This document shows, in pieces, positions 37,145 to 46,737 of a stretch of DNA of 64,000 bases. The DNA is from Noviherbaspirillum aerium (GTDB lineage: Bacteria > Pseudomonadota > Gammaproteobacteria > Burkholderiales > Burkholderiaceae_D): NCBI RefSeq assembly GCF_008929045.1, contig NZ_VFAH01000009.1:124001-188000 (forward strand), in the 5' to 3' direction. Position 1 is the first letter of the stretch; the number at the start of each line of letters is the position of its first letter. The translations under genes were made by a program, and so were the position numbers. Below the pieces are notes generated by a model. That model was not told the origin of the DNA, ran no database searches, and was given only the letters and a program-made list of their open reading frames with translations.

Positions 37145-38083
37145 ATGGCGCAAGACCGCCCAAAGAAAATTCGCGTGCCGGTAGACGGCGTACTGCTGCT
37201 GGACAAGGTTGCCGGCATGTCCAGCAACGATGCCCTGGTGAAGGCGAAGTGGCTCCTCAGCGCGAAAAAGGCCGGCCATACCGGCACGCTCGATCCATTT
37301 GCCACCGGGCTGCTGCCCCTGTGCTTCGGCGAGGCGACGAAGTTTTCCCAGGATCTGCTGGAAGCCGACAAGACCTACGAAACCCTGGTGCAGCTCGGGG
37401 TGGCGACCGATACGGGCGATACCGAGGGCAAGGTGATCGCGACGCATGATGTCGATGTGACTCCCCAGCAAATTGAAAATGCGCTGGCCGGATTTCGCGG
37501 TCCCATCGAACAGATCCCGCCGATGCATTCCGCTCTCAAGCGCGACGGCAAACCTCTGTACGAATACGCACGCGCCGGCATCACGCTGGAGCGTGCCGCC
37601 CGCAGCGTAATCATTCACCGGCTTGAATTGCTCGATTACCAGGCGCCTTTCCTGAAGCTGCGTGTCACCTGCAGCAAGGGCACCTATATTCGCGTGCTTG
37701 GAGAAGATATCGGCAAGGCGTTGGGATGCGGAGCCCATCTTCGGGAATTGCGCCGTACCGGCGTGGGCGCCTTGACGCTTGACGGCGCCATCACGCTGGA
37801 ACAGTTGCAGGACACTGCGGAAACCGCCAGAACAGCCATGCTGGCACCGGTCGATGCCTTGCTGTCCACATTCCCTGAAGTGCAATTGCCGGCAACGCTG
37901 GCCGCTCGCTTTCTGCACGGCCAAAGACTTCCCCTCGGCAAGGAAGAGCTCTTGGTGCCTGATATCCCCGGCAGGGTACGTGTCTATCAAAAGGACAACG
38001 GTCATTTGCTGGGAACGGCGCAGCTCCTGCCTTACAGCATCCTCGCGCCGGAAAGGTTGATCGCATCCCCGCCGCCACCCTGA
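37145..38083 (+). CDS. truB: tRNA pseudouridine-55 synthase TruB
   Basis: This 312-residue enzyme makes pseudouridine 55 in the T-loop of tRNAs. It has GVLLLDKVAGMSSNDALVKAKWL, the catalytic GHTGTLDPFATGLLP (Asp about residue 50), Tyr in KTYE, and RVTCSKGTYIRVLGEDIG, plus a C-terminal PUA-like domain. The ATG at 37145 gives the expected N-terminus, and the ribosome-binding site is weak. It is 57 bases after rbfA and probably co-transcribed. Confidence 0.97.
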   Translation: MAQDRPKKIRVPVDGVLLLDKVAGMSSNDALVKAKWLLSAKKAGHTGTLDPFATGLLPLCFGEATKFSQDLLEADKTYETLVQLGVATDTGDTEGKVIATHDVDVTPQQIENALAGFRGPIEQIPPMHSALKRDGKPLYEYARAGITLERAARSVIIHRLELLDYQAPFLKLRVTCSKGTYIRVLGEDIGKALGCGAHLRELRRTGVGALTLDGAITLEQLQDTAETARTAMLAPVDALLSTFPEVQLPATLAARFLHGQRLPLGKEELLVPDIPGRVRVYQKDNGHLLGTAQLLPYSILAPERLIASPPPP

Positions 38084-38184
38084 AAAAAGCGCGAATCTTT
38101 TTCGTTCGCACCTGTCCATACAGCTCCTGATGCGATGCAAGCCATTGAAAAACAAGTATTTTTGAAAGTTAATGCGTCGCAGCA

Positions 38185-38193
38185 TGCTATAAT
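38185..38193 (+). promoter_or_regulatory. Extended -10 promoter of typA
   Basis: TGCTATAAT is a perfect extended -10 element (TGnTATAAT) 31 bases before the typA start. A TTGAAA lies 20 bases upstream, too far for a normal -35 box, so the extended -10 probably compensates. Confidence 0.6.
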
Positions 38194-38224
38194 TTTTGGT
38201 TCTTCGAGTCCGCACTAAACCACC

Positions 38225-40060
38225 ATGTCAAACACAAAACGCGCACTGCGCAACATCGCCATCATCGCTCACGTCGACCACGGCAAAACCACCCTGGTCG
38301 ACCAGCTGCTCCGCCAGTCGGGGACCTTCCGCGAAAATCAGCAAGTCGATAACCGCGTGATGGATTCCAACGATCTCGAAAAAGAGCGCGGCATTACCAT
38401 TCTGGCCAAGAACTGCGCGGTCGAATACGAGGGTACTCATATCAACATCGTCGATACCCCCGGCCACGCCGACTTCGGCGGTGAAGTCGAGCGCGTGCTG
38501 TCGATGGTCGATTCCGTGCTGCTGCTGGTGGATGCGGTCGAAGGCCCGATGCCGCAGACGCGTTTCGTAACGCGCAAGGCGCTCGCGCTGGGCCTCAAGC
38601 CCATCGTGGTGGTGAACAAGATCGACCGGCCGGGCGCACGTCCCGAGTGGGTCATCAATGCGACATTCGAACTTTTCGACAAGCTGGGCGCGACCGAAGA
38701 ACAGCTGGATTTCCCGGTGGTGTACGCCTCCGCGCTGAATGGCTATGCCAGCCTCGACCCGCAGGTCCGCGAAGGCACGATGAAGCCGCTGTTCGACTCC
38801 GTGCTGGAAAACGTTCCGGTGCGCGACGACGATCCGGACGGTCCGCTGCAGCTGCAGATCTCCTCGCTCGATTATTCCTCCTACGTCGGCAAGATCGGCA
38901 TCGGCCGCATCAAGCGCGGCCGCGTGAGGGCGCTGCAGGACGTGATCGTGATGAACGGCCCCGATTCCACGCCGACGAAGGCGCGCATCAACCAGGTGCT
39001 CAAGTTCAAGGGTCTGGAGCGCGTGCTGGTCGATGAAGCTCAGGCCGGCGACATCGTCCTGATCAACGGCATCGAAGAACTCGGCATCGGCACCACCGTC
39101 TGCTCGCCCGACACTCCTGACGCGCTGCCGATGCTCAAGGTCGATGAGCCCACGCTGACCATGAACTTCCTGGTCAACAACTCGCCGCTGGCAGGCCGCG
39201 AAGGCAAGTTCGTCACCAGCCGCCAGATCCGCGACCGTCTCGACCGCGAACTCAAGGCCAACGTTGCGCTGCGCGTCACCGACACCGGCGACGACACCAC
39301 TTTCGAAGTCTCGGGCCGCGGTGAACTGCACCTGACCATTCTGCTGGAAAACATGCGCCGCGAAGGCTACGAGCTGGCCGTTTCCCGTCCGCGCGTGGTG
39401 TTCAAGGATATCGACGGCGTCAAGTGCGAACCGTACGAACTGCTGACCGTCGACGTCGAGGATTCCCATCAGGGCGGCGTCATGGAAGAACTTGGCCGCC
39501 GTCGCGGCGACTTGCAGAACATGGAGCCGGACGGCAAGGGTCGTGTACGCCTCGAGTACCGCATCCCGGCGCGCGGCCTGATCGGTTTCCAGTCCGAATT
39601 CATGACGCTGACACGCGGCACCGGCCTGATGAGCCATATCTTCGACGACTATGCGCCTGTCGATGTCAACAAGCCGGAACTGGCCGGTCGCCGCAACGGC
39701 GTGCTGATCTCGCAGGATGACGGCGCGGCGGTTGCCTATGCGCTGTGGAAACTGCAGGACCGCGGCCGCATGTTCGTCAGCCACAACGATCCGGTCTATG
39801 AAGGCATGATCATCGGCATCCATTCGCGTGACAACGATCTCATCGTCAATCCGATCAAGGGCAAGCAGCTGACCAACGTGCGCGCGTCCGGCACTGACGA
39901 AGCGGTGCGCCTGGTGCCGCCGATCCAGCTGACGCTCGAATATGCGGTGGAATTCATCGAAGATGATGAACTCGTCGAGATCACGCCGAAGAGCATCCGT
40001 CTGCGCAAGCGCTTCCTGAAGGAACACGAGCGCAAGAAGGCATCGCGCGAAGCTGCATGA
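38225..40060 (+). CDS. typA: Ribosome-associated GTPase TypA/BipA
   Basis: This 611-residue translational GTPase related to EF-G/LepA affects 50S assembly and stress adaptation. G1 is [18 protein letters not shown] (about residue 14), followed by [24 protein letters not shown] and [12 protein letters not shown]. Domain III has [23 protein letters not shown], and the BipA-specific C-terminal domain ends with [17 protein letters not shown]. The length is typical. It is monocistronic with its own promoter. Confidence 0.98.
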   Translation: MSNTKRALRNIAIIAHVDHGKTTLVDQLLRQSGTFRENQQVDNRVMDSNDLEKERGITILAKNCAVEYEGTHINIVDTPGHADFGGEVERVLSMVDSVLLLVDAVEGPMPQTRFVTRKALALGLKPIVVVNKIDRPGARPEWVINATFELFDKLGATEEQLDFPVVYASALNGYASLDPQVREGTMKPLFDSVLENVPVRDDDPDGPLQLQISSLDYSSYVGKIGIGRIKRGRVRALQDVIVMNGPDSTPTKARINQVLKFKGLERVLVDEAQAGDIVLINGIEELGIGTTVCSPDTPDALPMLKVDEPTLTMNFLVNNSPLAGREGKFVTSRQIRDRLDRELKANVALRVTDTGDDTTFEVSGRGELHLTILLENMRREGYELAVSRPRVVFKDIDGVKCEPYELLTVDVEDSHQGGVMEELGRRRGDLQNMEPDGKGRVRLEYRIPARGLIGFQSEFMTLTRGTGLMSHIFDDYAPVDVNKPELAGRRNGVLISQDDGAAVAYALWKLQDRGRMFVSHNDPVYEGMIIGIHSRDNDLIVNPIKGKQLTNVRASGTDEAVRLVPPIQLTLEYAVEFIEDDELVEITPKSIRLRKRFLKEHERKKASREAA

Positions 40061-40210
40061 TGAAGTAATTGTCCTCGCATCGCGGCCGGAAAGTGCCGTG
40101 ATGCGGCGACAAGCAAAAGCGCAATCCGCTGCATGCTTTGATACTTGAGCTGATGCGATATGCCCGGCCCCCGACAGGGAAGCCGGGCTGATTTTTTTCA
40201 ACTCCTTATC

Positions 40211-40373
40211 CTGGAGCGGATTGCAGGTGAATGGCCGGTTGACTCGGCCTGTCTTGGGCGCACGGCAGCGTTGTTCGTCACTTGTGTGGCCCGCCACACG
40301 GTGCTCCTCTCGCCTTGCCCTGCATCCCAAGGCAGACCGATTCTTTCAGGCTCCTACCTGCAATCCGCTCTAG
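40211..40373 (+). repeat. Inverted-repeat element family 2, copy B
   Basis: This 163-bp element has ends AGCGGATTGC and GCAATCCGCT (perfect ten-base inverted repeats), flanked by CTGG and CTAG. It ends 10 bp before the DMT transporter start codon and so likely carries that gene's promoter and leader. Confidence 0.88.
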
Positions 40374-40383
40374 TCAACTGTTT

Positions 40384-41334
40384 ATGCCGCTTTTGACGAA
40401 CCATCAACGAGCCCTGCTGCTCATGATCATTGCGCCGACGATGTGGAGCATCGCCGGCGTCATCACGCGCCATCTCGATGCCGCGCGCGGATTCGAAGTC
40501 ACTCTCTGGCGCAGCATATTTTCCGCCCTGGCCGTGGCCCTGGTGCTCGGCATGCAGCAGGGACCGCGCAAGGCGGTTGCCACCATCCGCGCCGCCGGCA
40601 TGATGGGCGTCCTGAGCGGCATGATGTGGTGCACCATGTTCACTGCGTTCATGATCGCCCTGACGCGGACCACGGTCGCCAATACGCTGATCGTCATGAG
40701 CATTGCGCCGCTGCTTACCGCCTTCCTTGCCTGGCTGGTGCTCAAGCAGCGGATTCCGGGCAGGACCTGGCTGGCGATCTTCGCTGCCGTCGCCGGCATC
40801 CTGTGGATGTTCGTCAATGGCATGAGCGACGTGAACGGCGATCACCTGGTCGGCATGCTGATCGCCGGTGCGGTGCCGATTGCCTCCGCAGTCAATCTCA
40901 TCATTCTCAAGCGCAGCGGACAGGGCGTGGACCTGATGCCGGCGGTCCTGCTTGGCAGCGTGTTTTCAGCGCTGCTGATGCTGCCGTTCGCCTGGCCGCT
41001 GCAGGCATCGATGCACGACATCGGCTTGCTGGCGGTGCTTGGATTCTTCCAGCTCGGCTTTCCTTGCCTGCTGCTGGTCAGTGCGGCCAAAAGCCTGTCC
41101 GCACCCGAAGTGGCGCTGCTTTCCCTGCTGGAAGTGCTGCTCGGGCCGTTGTGGGCCTGGCTCGGCGCAGGCGAAGTGCCCGCGCGCGAAACGCTGTACG
41201 GAGGCAGCATCGTCATGGCGGCCCTGGTGCTCAACGAGCTTGCGGCATTGCGCTCGCTTGGACGCAAGCCGCAGTTACGCGCGGTAGAAGCGGAAAAAAC
41301 AAAAGCCGGGTCGATCATCGACCCGGCCGCATGA
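40384..41334 (+). CDS. EamA/DMT-family transporter
   Basis: This 316-residue inner-membrane protein has two EamA domains, ten predicted helices, and the motifs APTMWSIAGVITRHLDA, MIALTRTTVANTLIVMSIAPLLTAFLAWL and, in the second half, LGFFQLGFPCLLLVSAAKSLSAPEVALLSLLEVLLGPLWAWL. DMT proteins export metabolites such as amino acids, but the substrate cannot be deduced. The ATG at 40384 has no ribosome-binding site and follows a repeat element by 10 bp, so translation may be weak or leaderless. The last codons overlap the terminator of the convergent aminotransferase gene. Confidence 0.9.
   Translation: MPLLTNHQRALLLMIIAPTMWSIAGVITRHLDAARGFEVTLWRSIFSALAVALVLGMQQGPRKAVATIRAAGMMGVLSGMMWCTMFTAFMIALTRTTVANTLIVMSIAPLLTAFLAWLVLKQRIPGRTWLAIFAAVAGILWMFVNGMSDVNGDHLVGMLIAGAVPIASAVNLIILKRSGQGVDLMPAVLLGSVFSALLMLPFAWPLQASMHDIGLLAVLGFFQLGFPCLLLVSAAKSLSAPEVALLSLLEVLLGPLWAWLGAGEVPARETLYGGSIVMAALVLNELAALRSLGRKPQLRAVEAEKTKAGSIIDPAA
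41291..41327 (-). terminator. Terminator of the aminotransferase gene
   Basis: The stem GCCGGGTCG/CGACCCGGC (41305-41327) is followed on the minus strand by a T-rich tract. It lies inside the last codons of the convergent DMT gene. Confidence 0.78.
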
Positions 41335-41361
41335 TTTTCTTTCAGCGCAGACGCCGCCGGC

Positions 41362-42714
41362 TCAGGCGGCAACCGTATCCGTCTGCGGCACTGCCTGCTG
41401 CGTTCTGAGCACATCGGCGATGGCGCCGAACAGCTGATCGACCTGCTGCTGGTCGATGATGAGCGGCGGCGACAGCGCAATGATGTCGCCGGTGGTGCGG
41501 ATCAGCACATTCTTCTCCCAGAAGCATTTCTGGAACACATCGAACGCACGTGCCGTCGGCTTGCCGGGGACGCCTTCGAGTTCGATGCCGCATACCAGTC
41601 CCAGATTGCGCACATCCTTCACATAAGGCAGGCCCTTCAGGCTGTGCGCCGCCTGTTCGAAGTAGGGCGCCATGGCTGCGGCGCGATCGAACAGGCCTTC
41701 TTCCTTGTAGACCTCGATGGCGGCAACGCAGGCCGCCGCGGCCAGCGGATGACCGCTGTAGGTGTAGCCGTGGAAAAATTCAATGGTGTTTTCCGGTGCC
41801 GCATCCATGAAGGCATCATGGATGTCCTGGCGCACGATGACCGCGCCCATCGGCACGGCGGCATTCGTCAATCCCTTGGCGCAGGTGATCATGTCAGGTA
41901 CCACGCCGAAGAAATCGGCGGCAAACGCGGTGCCGAGGCGGCCGAAACCGGTGATGACCTCGTCGAAAATCAGCAGGATGCCGTATTTGTCGCAGATCGC
42001 GCGCAGTTTCTGCAGGTAGCCCTTGGGCGGCAGGATCACGCCGGTCGAACCCTGGACCGGCTCGACGATGACGGCGGCGATGGTCGCCGGATCATGCAGG
42101 GCCAGCATGCGCTGCTCGAGTTCATCGGCCATTTCCGCGCCATGCTCGGGCAGGCCGCGCGAAAACGCATTCCTGGCGATGTCGAGCGGATGGCGCAGGT
42201 GGTCGATGCCGGGCAGCGTCGGACCGAAGTGCTTGCGGTTGCCGGCAATGCCGCCGACCGCAATGCCGCCGAAGCCAACGCCGTGATAGCCGCGTTCACG
42301 CCCGATCAGGCGCGTGCGCAGTCCGTCGCCGCGCATCCGGTGATAGGCCAGTGCGATTTTCAATGCCGTATCGACCGACTCGGAACCGTCATTGCAGAAG
42401 AACACCCGGTTCAATCCTTCCGGCGCGATGGAGGCCAGCGCGGTGGCGGCTTCGAATACTTTCGGATGCCCCATCTGGAAGGTCGGCGCGAAATCCATGG
42501 TGGCCGCCTGCTGCTGAATCGCCGCGGTAATTTTCGGATGGCAATGACCGGCGTTCACGCACCACAGGCCGGCCGTGCCGTCGAGAATCTTGCGCCCATC
42601 GTCGCTGGTGTAATGCATGCCCGACGCTCCGGACAGGAGGCGGGGCTTGCTCTTGAATTGCCGGTTGGCGGTGAAGGGCATCCAGAAATGCGAGGTATCC
42701 AGGGGTTGAGCCAT
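41362..42714 (-). CDS. Class III aminotransferase (beta-alanine--pyruvate type)
   Basis: This 450-residue PLP enzyme is of the omega-aminotransferase subgroup. It has DGTAGLWCVNAGHCHPKI, FFCNDGSESVDTALKIALAYHR, GRERGYHGVGFGGIAVGG, ILLIFDEVITGFGRLG with the PLP-pyridine Asp, and TCAKGLTNAAVPMGAV with the Schiff-base Lys. This pattern is close to beta-alanine--pyruvate transaminases, which use pyruvate as amino acceptor, though related enzymes act on other omega-amino acids. AAGGAGAC precedes the ATG. It is monocistronic with its own terminator. Confidence 0.93.
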   Translation of the reverse strand: MAQPLDTSHFWMPFTANRQFKSKPRLLSGASGMHYTSDDGRKILDGTAGLWCVNAGHCHPKITAAIQQQAATMDFAPTFQMGHPKVFEAATALASIAPEGLNRVFFCNDGSESVDTALKIALAYHRMRGDGLRTRLIGRERGYHGVGFGGIAVGGIAGNRKHFGPTLPGIDHLRHPLDIARNAFSRGLPEHGAEMADELEQRMLALHDPATIAAVIVEPVQGSTGVILPPKGYLQKLRAICDKYGILLIFDEVITGFGRLGTAFAADFFGVVPDMITCAKGLTNAAVPMGAVIVRQDIHDAFMDAAPENTIEFFHGYTYSGHPLAAAACVAAIEVYKEEGLFDRAAAMAPYFEQAAHSLKGLPYVKDVRNLGLVCGIELEGVPGKPTARAFDVFQKCFWEKNVLIRTTGDIIALSPPLIIDQQQVDQLFGAIADVLRTQQAVPQTDTVAA

Positions 42715-42945
42715 AGCGTTGTCTCCTTTTTAAATAGATGTTCGGAATGCGGTTGCATCGTGCCTGCCATGACTGCGGGCGCCGCGCGCCTCGGTAAGGC
42801 TATGACTGCGGCACCGCGACGATGTGCGGCAAGTCATTATGAGCCGGCTCATGGAAAAGGCAAGTAATGGAACCGTTTGCCACGGCATGACACCCACCCT
42901 GTCATGGACGAACATTTTCTTGGAAATAACTATATCGGAGAAACC

Positions 42946-44412
42946 ATGGCCTCATTTTTCAGAATCCCGGCCCCTGTTAAAGGGGTGTTCGAAACATTGA
43001 CATGTTCAGGTGGTCGACCAACTGACGTGCCGGACCGACCCCGCGCGGCACCGGATTCCGGCGCAACGGCAGGTGAGCGCCGGCAGGCGGAACAGCCGAT
43101 GCCGCGGCACGCTGGGCTGGGAGGGGCAGTGCGTGCCCGAGTGAACAGGTTGGCGGCGTCGCTAAGGGGGCACGATCCGGCAACGGCTGATGATGGGCAG
43201 CCTGCCGGAAACACGGCTCAACCAAGACAGGTGAGAAAACTAAGGAAGCCGCCGCCTTGGGTTACGGGAACGATGTCCACGCAAGCGCCGGCGGCCACTC
43301 ATCCTGTCACAGTCGGGGCACCGGAAGGGCTTGAGTCTTCCGCGCAAGTCCCTCCCTTGACAGCGAAAGATGGGGCGCCACATTATCAAAAGGCCAGGGA
43401 CACCGTCGCGACGGTTGCGCCTGCGACACCTGCTGCACCTCAAAGGCCACCAAGAAATCCTGCCCGGCTAAACAGTGCGGGGAAACGCCTTGACCCTCTA
43501 CTAAAGAGCAGTGCTGGCGGCTCAGGTTCGATGTCTGAGCCCCGCAGCAACCTCACACCTATCATCAATGGTAGGCAAGCTTCCTCAGCGTTCCCGCCGG
43601 AAATCGAAGTCATAACCACGGCACAGTCGATTGACAGAGAGACATTGATGAGAATGCTGGGTTCGGCATTGCAAGGACTTGATGGAATCATCAATGCAAA
43701 AGGGACAATTGTAGGACACCTGAATGGCACGGATCATTCGAGCAGCGTTCAGGTACTTGAAACAATGGCTTCAGCAACGACGGCAACGGGACCAACGACA
43801 GCAGCACGCGGCTATTCTCCATTGAGATCCATGACAACCGCATTGAGAGCATTGCGCAACCTGACTTCGGGAGCATTGAAGTTCAATGAGGCGCTTCCGT
43901 CCGAACTGGATCGCTTGTCCCGTGAGGCTGCTGGAATACTTGATATCCAACTGCCGGCCGAGTCCGCTGATTCGCAAGCGAGTCCAGCCACCTTTCAGGA
44001 TCTGGGCGATCCAACACGCTATCGTAAAGACCAAACCCATCGCCCGATTTCCGTATCGGTGCTCGCCGCGAATTCGAGAACAATCATTCAGCAATTGGAT
44101 AGGCTAGTCGAGATGCGTGCCGAACTTGACAGGGAAATTCAGAGAATGGGCCTGGGTCCATCAAGTGTACCGCCAGTAACAACGAGGGATGCTGATGCCG
44201 CGCTCGCGAGAACTGCGCCAGTTGAACAGAGCAGTGGATCACCGCAGGCCGCAGCGGACATAACAGCGTTAGACACCGGAAGCTCTACCGTGGAAATTGA
44301 CTCGGTCTTCCAGGTCTGGCTTGATGCGGATCGCGATCTGAACGCACAGGAACCAGACCCGAACGGGCCCGCACTACAAGCCGGCGATGGAGACGCCGTG
44401 CGGTCCCGGTGA
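42946..44412 (+). CDS. Large orphan protein, disordered N-terminus, possible effector
   Basis: I do not recognise this 488-residue protein. Residues 1-200 are Pro/Ala/Arg/Thr-rich low complexity and probably disordered. Residues about 215-340 look helical (SIDRETLMRMLGSALQGLDGII; SMTTALRALRNLTSGALKF) and a further helix (TIIQQLDRLVEMRAELDREI) precedes a Thr/Ala-rich tail. There is no Sec signal or membrane segment. GGAG precedes the ATG at 42946. Codon choice looks less GC-biased than in neighbouring genes, which hints at transfer. The architecture recalls secreted effectors, but no secretion genes or hrp-type promoter are visible here. Confidence 0.7.
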   Translation: MASFFRIPAPVKGVFETLTCSGGRPTDVPDRPRAAPDSGATAGERRQAEQPMPRHAGLGGAVRARVNRLAASLRGHDPATADDGQPAGNTAQPRQVRKLRKPPPWVTGTMSTQAPAATHPVTVGAPEGLESSAQVPPLTAKDGAPHYQKARDTVATVAPATPAAPQRPPRNPARLNSAGKRLDPLLKSSAGGSGSMSEPRSNLTPIINGRQASSAFPPEIEVITTAQSIDRETLMRMLGSALQGLDGIINAKGTIVGHLNGTDHSSSVQVLETMASATTATGPTTAARGYSPLRSMTTALRALRNLTSGALKFNEALPSELDRLSREAAGILDIQLPAESADSQASPATFQDLGDPTRYRKDQTHRPISVSVLAANSRTIIQQLDRLVEMRAELDREIQRMGLGPSSVPPVTTRDADAALARTAPVEQSSGSPQAAADITALDTGSSTVEIDSVFQVWLDADRDLNAQEPDPNGPALQAGDGDAVRSR

Positions 44413-44534
44413 TGCCATATAAGAACCTTAAGGCCCGACATTGCGGCTCGCGGCCAAGGCCTTCATGCGGTAAAGCACTGCAATAATGCTAGACTTACGC
44501 CGCAAGCCGTAACGCATCCTGCGGCCTTGTTTTT

Positions 44535-44561
44535 GCGGCAAGCTGGCAGGCAGCTTGCCGC
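44535..44561. other. Perfect 11-bp hairpin upstream of dusA
   Basis: GCGGCAAGCTG (44535-44545) pairs with CAGCTTGCCGC (44551-44561) around GCAGG. It lies 31-58 bases before the dusA start, without a T tract after it, and may be a leader structure. Confidence 0.5.
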
Positions 44562-44592
44562 ACGCGCATCCGCTATTCACTTTCAATCCCGC

Positions 44593-45639
44593 ATGACGCA
44601 AAAGAATACCCCCAAGCGCACCATCTCCGTGGCCCCGATGATGGACTGGACCGACCGCCACTGCCGCATGTTCCACCGGCAGATCACCCGCCATACCTGG
44701 CTCTACACCGAGATGGTGACTACCGGCGCCTTGCTGTACGGCGATGTGCCGCGCCATCTCGACTTCAACCAGGAAGAGCATCCGGTCGCGCTGCAGCTCG
44801 GCGGCAGCGAGCCGGACGATCTCGCCAGGAGCGCCAAGCTCGGCGAGCAATGGGGCTATGATGAAGTCAACCTCAATTGCGGCTGTCCTTCCGAGCGCGT
44901 GCAGAAGGGCGCCTTCGGCGCCTGCCTGATGGGCGAGCCGGCACTGGTGGCCGACTGCGTCAAGGCCATGCGCGATGCGGTTTCCATCGATGTCACGGTC
45001 AAGCACCGCATCGGCATCGATGACGTCGAGTCCTATGACTTCGTGCGCGATTTCGTCGGCACCATTGCCGATGCCGGCTGCAATACCTTCATCGTGCATG
45101 CCCGCAATGCGATCCTGAAGGGGCTGAGCCCGAAGGAGAACCGCGAGATTCCTCCGCTCAAGTACGAAATGGCGTACCGGCTCAAGAAAGATTTCCCGGG
45201 CCTTGAAATTCTTATCAACGGCGGCATCAAGACCGTTGATGAAATCGACCTGCACCTGCAGCACGTGGATGGCGTGATGCTTGGCCGCGAGGCGTATCAC
45301 AATCCTTATCTGATGGCATCCTTCGATGCCCGCTATTACCAAGACGATGCGCCGCCAAAAACGCGTGCCGATGTCCTGCAGGCCATGATGCCCTATATTG
45401 CCGACCAGCTCGCCCGGCACGGCAAGGGTGCGGGTGGTGCCAGCGCCACCGCCAGTGCCGGTGGCGGCCTGCGCCTCAACAGCATCACTCGTCACATGCT
45501 CGGCCTGATGACCGGCCTGCCGGGCGCGCGCGTCTTTCGCCAGACCCTGTCGGATTCGAAACGGCTGGCCGAGGGCAATCCTGCCTTGCTGCTGGATGCG
45601 CTGGCCCGCATGCAACCCGCCCGGGCGCTCGCAGCCTGA
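44593..45639 (+). CDS. dusA: tRNA-dihydrouridine synthase A
   Basis: This 348-residue FMN enzyme reduces U20/U20a in tRNA. It shows the DusA-specific start ISVAPMMDWTDRHCRMFHR, LYTEMVTTGALLYGD, LQLGGSEPDDLARSAKLGEQWGYDEVNLNCGCPSERVQKGAFGACLM (catalytic Cys), VTVKHRIGIDD and FIVHARNAILKGLSPKENR. The ATG at 44593 fits the family, and the ORF upstream of it runs through a hairpin and is rejected. C-terminal Gly/Ala-rich insertion residues (GGASATASAGGG) are a local oddity. Confidence 0.97.
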   Translation: MTQKNTPKRTISVAPMMDWTDRHCRMFHRQITRHTWLYTEMVTTGALLYGDVPRHLDFNQEEHPVALQLGGSEPDDLARSAKLGEQWGYDEVNLNCGCPSERVQKGAFGACLMGEPALVADCVKAMRDAVSIDVTVKHRIGIDDVESYDFVRDFVGTIADAGCNTFIVHARNAILKGLSPKENREIPPLKYEMAYRLKKDFPGLEILINGGIKTVDEIDLHLQHVDGVMLGREAYHNPYLMASFDARYYQDDAPPKTRADVLQAMMPYIADQLARHGKGAGGASATASAGGGLRLNSITRHMLGLMTGLPGARVFRQTLSDSKRLAEGNPALLLDALARMQPARALAA

Positions 45640-45686
45640 CTCGTCTCTACATCCGTTCTTCGTGCCGTGCCATTCCACCAGTCAAA

Positions 45687-45702
45687 TGGCACGGAATCTG
45701 CA
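45687..45702 (+). promoter_or_regulatory. Sigma-54 promoter of the YghA-like dehydrogenase
   Basis: TGGCACG-GAAT-CTGCA matches the -24/-12 consensus with only the first T of the -12 box replaced. It lies about 97 bp before the start. The -24 region is also one arm of a perfect inverted repeat CCGTGCCATT (45665-45674) / AATGGCACGG (45685-45694), a possible regulator site. Confidence 0.65.
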
Positions 45703-45798
45703 CGTCCGTTCCGTTCATCGGTATCGACCCTCATGCATCATGGGTCGGCACCTGCCATTGGAATTGCTACCAAGTAAAACGGAACGGAAAGGACGAAA

Positions 45799-46659
45799 AT
45801 GTCACAGGATCAAGCTTCATTCCCGCCGCAGCACCAGGATCACCAGCCAGGCTCGGAAGCCGCAATGACACCGCGTCCGCAAGCGGAGATGAAAAATTAC
45901 AAGGGCAGCGGCAAACTGAAGGGCAAGGTCGCGCTGATCACCGGCGGCGACAGCGGCATCGGCCGCGCAGCGGCAATCGGTTTCGCCAAGGAAGGCGCGA
46001 ATGTCGTGGTCGCTTATCTCGATGAGCACCAGGATGCGCAGGAAACCCAGCGACTGATCGAAGCCGAAGGGCGCGAATGCGTCACCATCGCAGGCGATAT
46101 CGGCCAGTCGGACTTCTGCAAGAAGATGGTCGACACCGCGATGACGTCGTTCGGTCGACTCGATATCGTCGTCAACAATGCCGCGCAGCAGTTCCCGCAG
46201 CAAAGCATTGAAAACATCAGCGACGAGCAGCTGCTGAAAACCTTCCGTACCAACATCTTTTCCATGTTCTACACCGTGCGCGCGGCGCTGCCGCATCTCA
46301 AGCCGGGGGCGCGCATCATCAACACCACCTCCGTTACCGCTTACCGCGGCAGTTCGCATCTGCTGGATTATTCATCGACGAAAGGCGCGATCGTTGCCTT
46401 TACGCGCTCATTGTCGCAGCAGCTGCTGGAGAAGGGCATCATGGTCAACGCGGTCGCGCCCGGTCCGATCTGGACGCCGCTGATACCCGCAAGCTTCGAT
46501 GCGAAGCAGGTGGAGTCTTTTGGCCAGCAGGCGCCGCTGGGCAGGGCGGGGCAGCCGGATGAAGTCGCGCCGTCCTACATCTTCCTGGCATCGGACGATT
46601 CGTCGTACATGACGGGGCAGGTGCTGCATCCCAACGGCGGCGAGATCGTCAACGCCTGA
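45799..46659 (+). CDS. Short-chain dehydrogenase (YghA-like)
   Basis: This 286-residue NAD(P)-dependent SDR has the long N-terminal extension (about 40 residues, MTPRPQAEMKNYKGSGKLKGK) typical of the YghA/general-stress SDR subgroup. It has the Rossmann motif TGGDSGIGRAAAIGFAKEGA, NNAAQQ, the catalytic Ser in NTTSVTAY, and Tyr/Lys in LLDYSSTKGAI. YghA-type enzymes reduce aldehydes, and the substrate here is unproven. AAAGGACG precedes the ATG, and a sigma-54 promoter lies upstream, consistent with control by the activator encoded next door on the opposite strand. Confidence 0.92.
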   Translation: MSQDQASFPPQHQDHQPGSEAAMTPRPQAEMKNYKGSGKLKGKVALITGGDSGIGRAAAIGFAKEGANVVVAYLDEHQDAQETQRLIEAEGRECVTIAGDIGQSDFCKKMVDTAMTSFGRLDIVVNNAAQQFPQQSIENISDEQLLKTFRTNIFSMFYTVRAALPHLKPGARIINTTSVTAYRGSSHLLDYSSTKGAIVAFTRSLSQQLLEKGIMVNAVAPGPIWTPLIPASFDAKQVESFGQQAPLGRAGQPDEVAPSYIFLASDDSSYMTGQVLHPNGGEIVNA

Positions 46660-46737
46660 CGATCTCGCGACGCTCGCGCCTGCGGGCTCATGCCAGTTCT
46701 CAGGCGCGCGGGCATTGCCTCGGGCAAGGCAAGGAAT

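Noticed and set aside
38228-40330. 700-codon open frame on the minus strand
   Set aside because: It is exactly antisense to typA, whose motifs are complete; the open frame is a by-product of codon bias at high GC.
42720-42945. hrp-type PIP box (TTCG-N16-TTCG) upstream of the orphan protein
   Set aside because: I looked for it because of the effector-like architecture; a single TTCG occurs but no correctly spaced partner.
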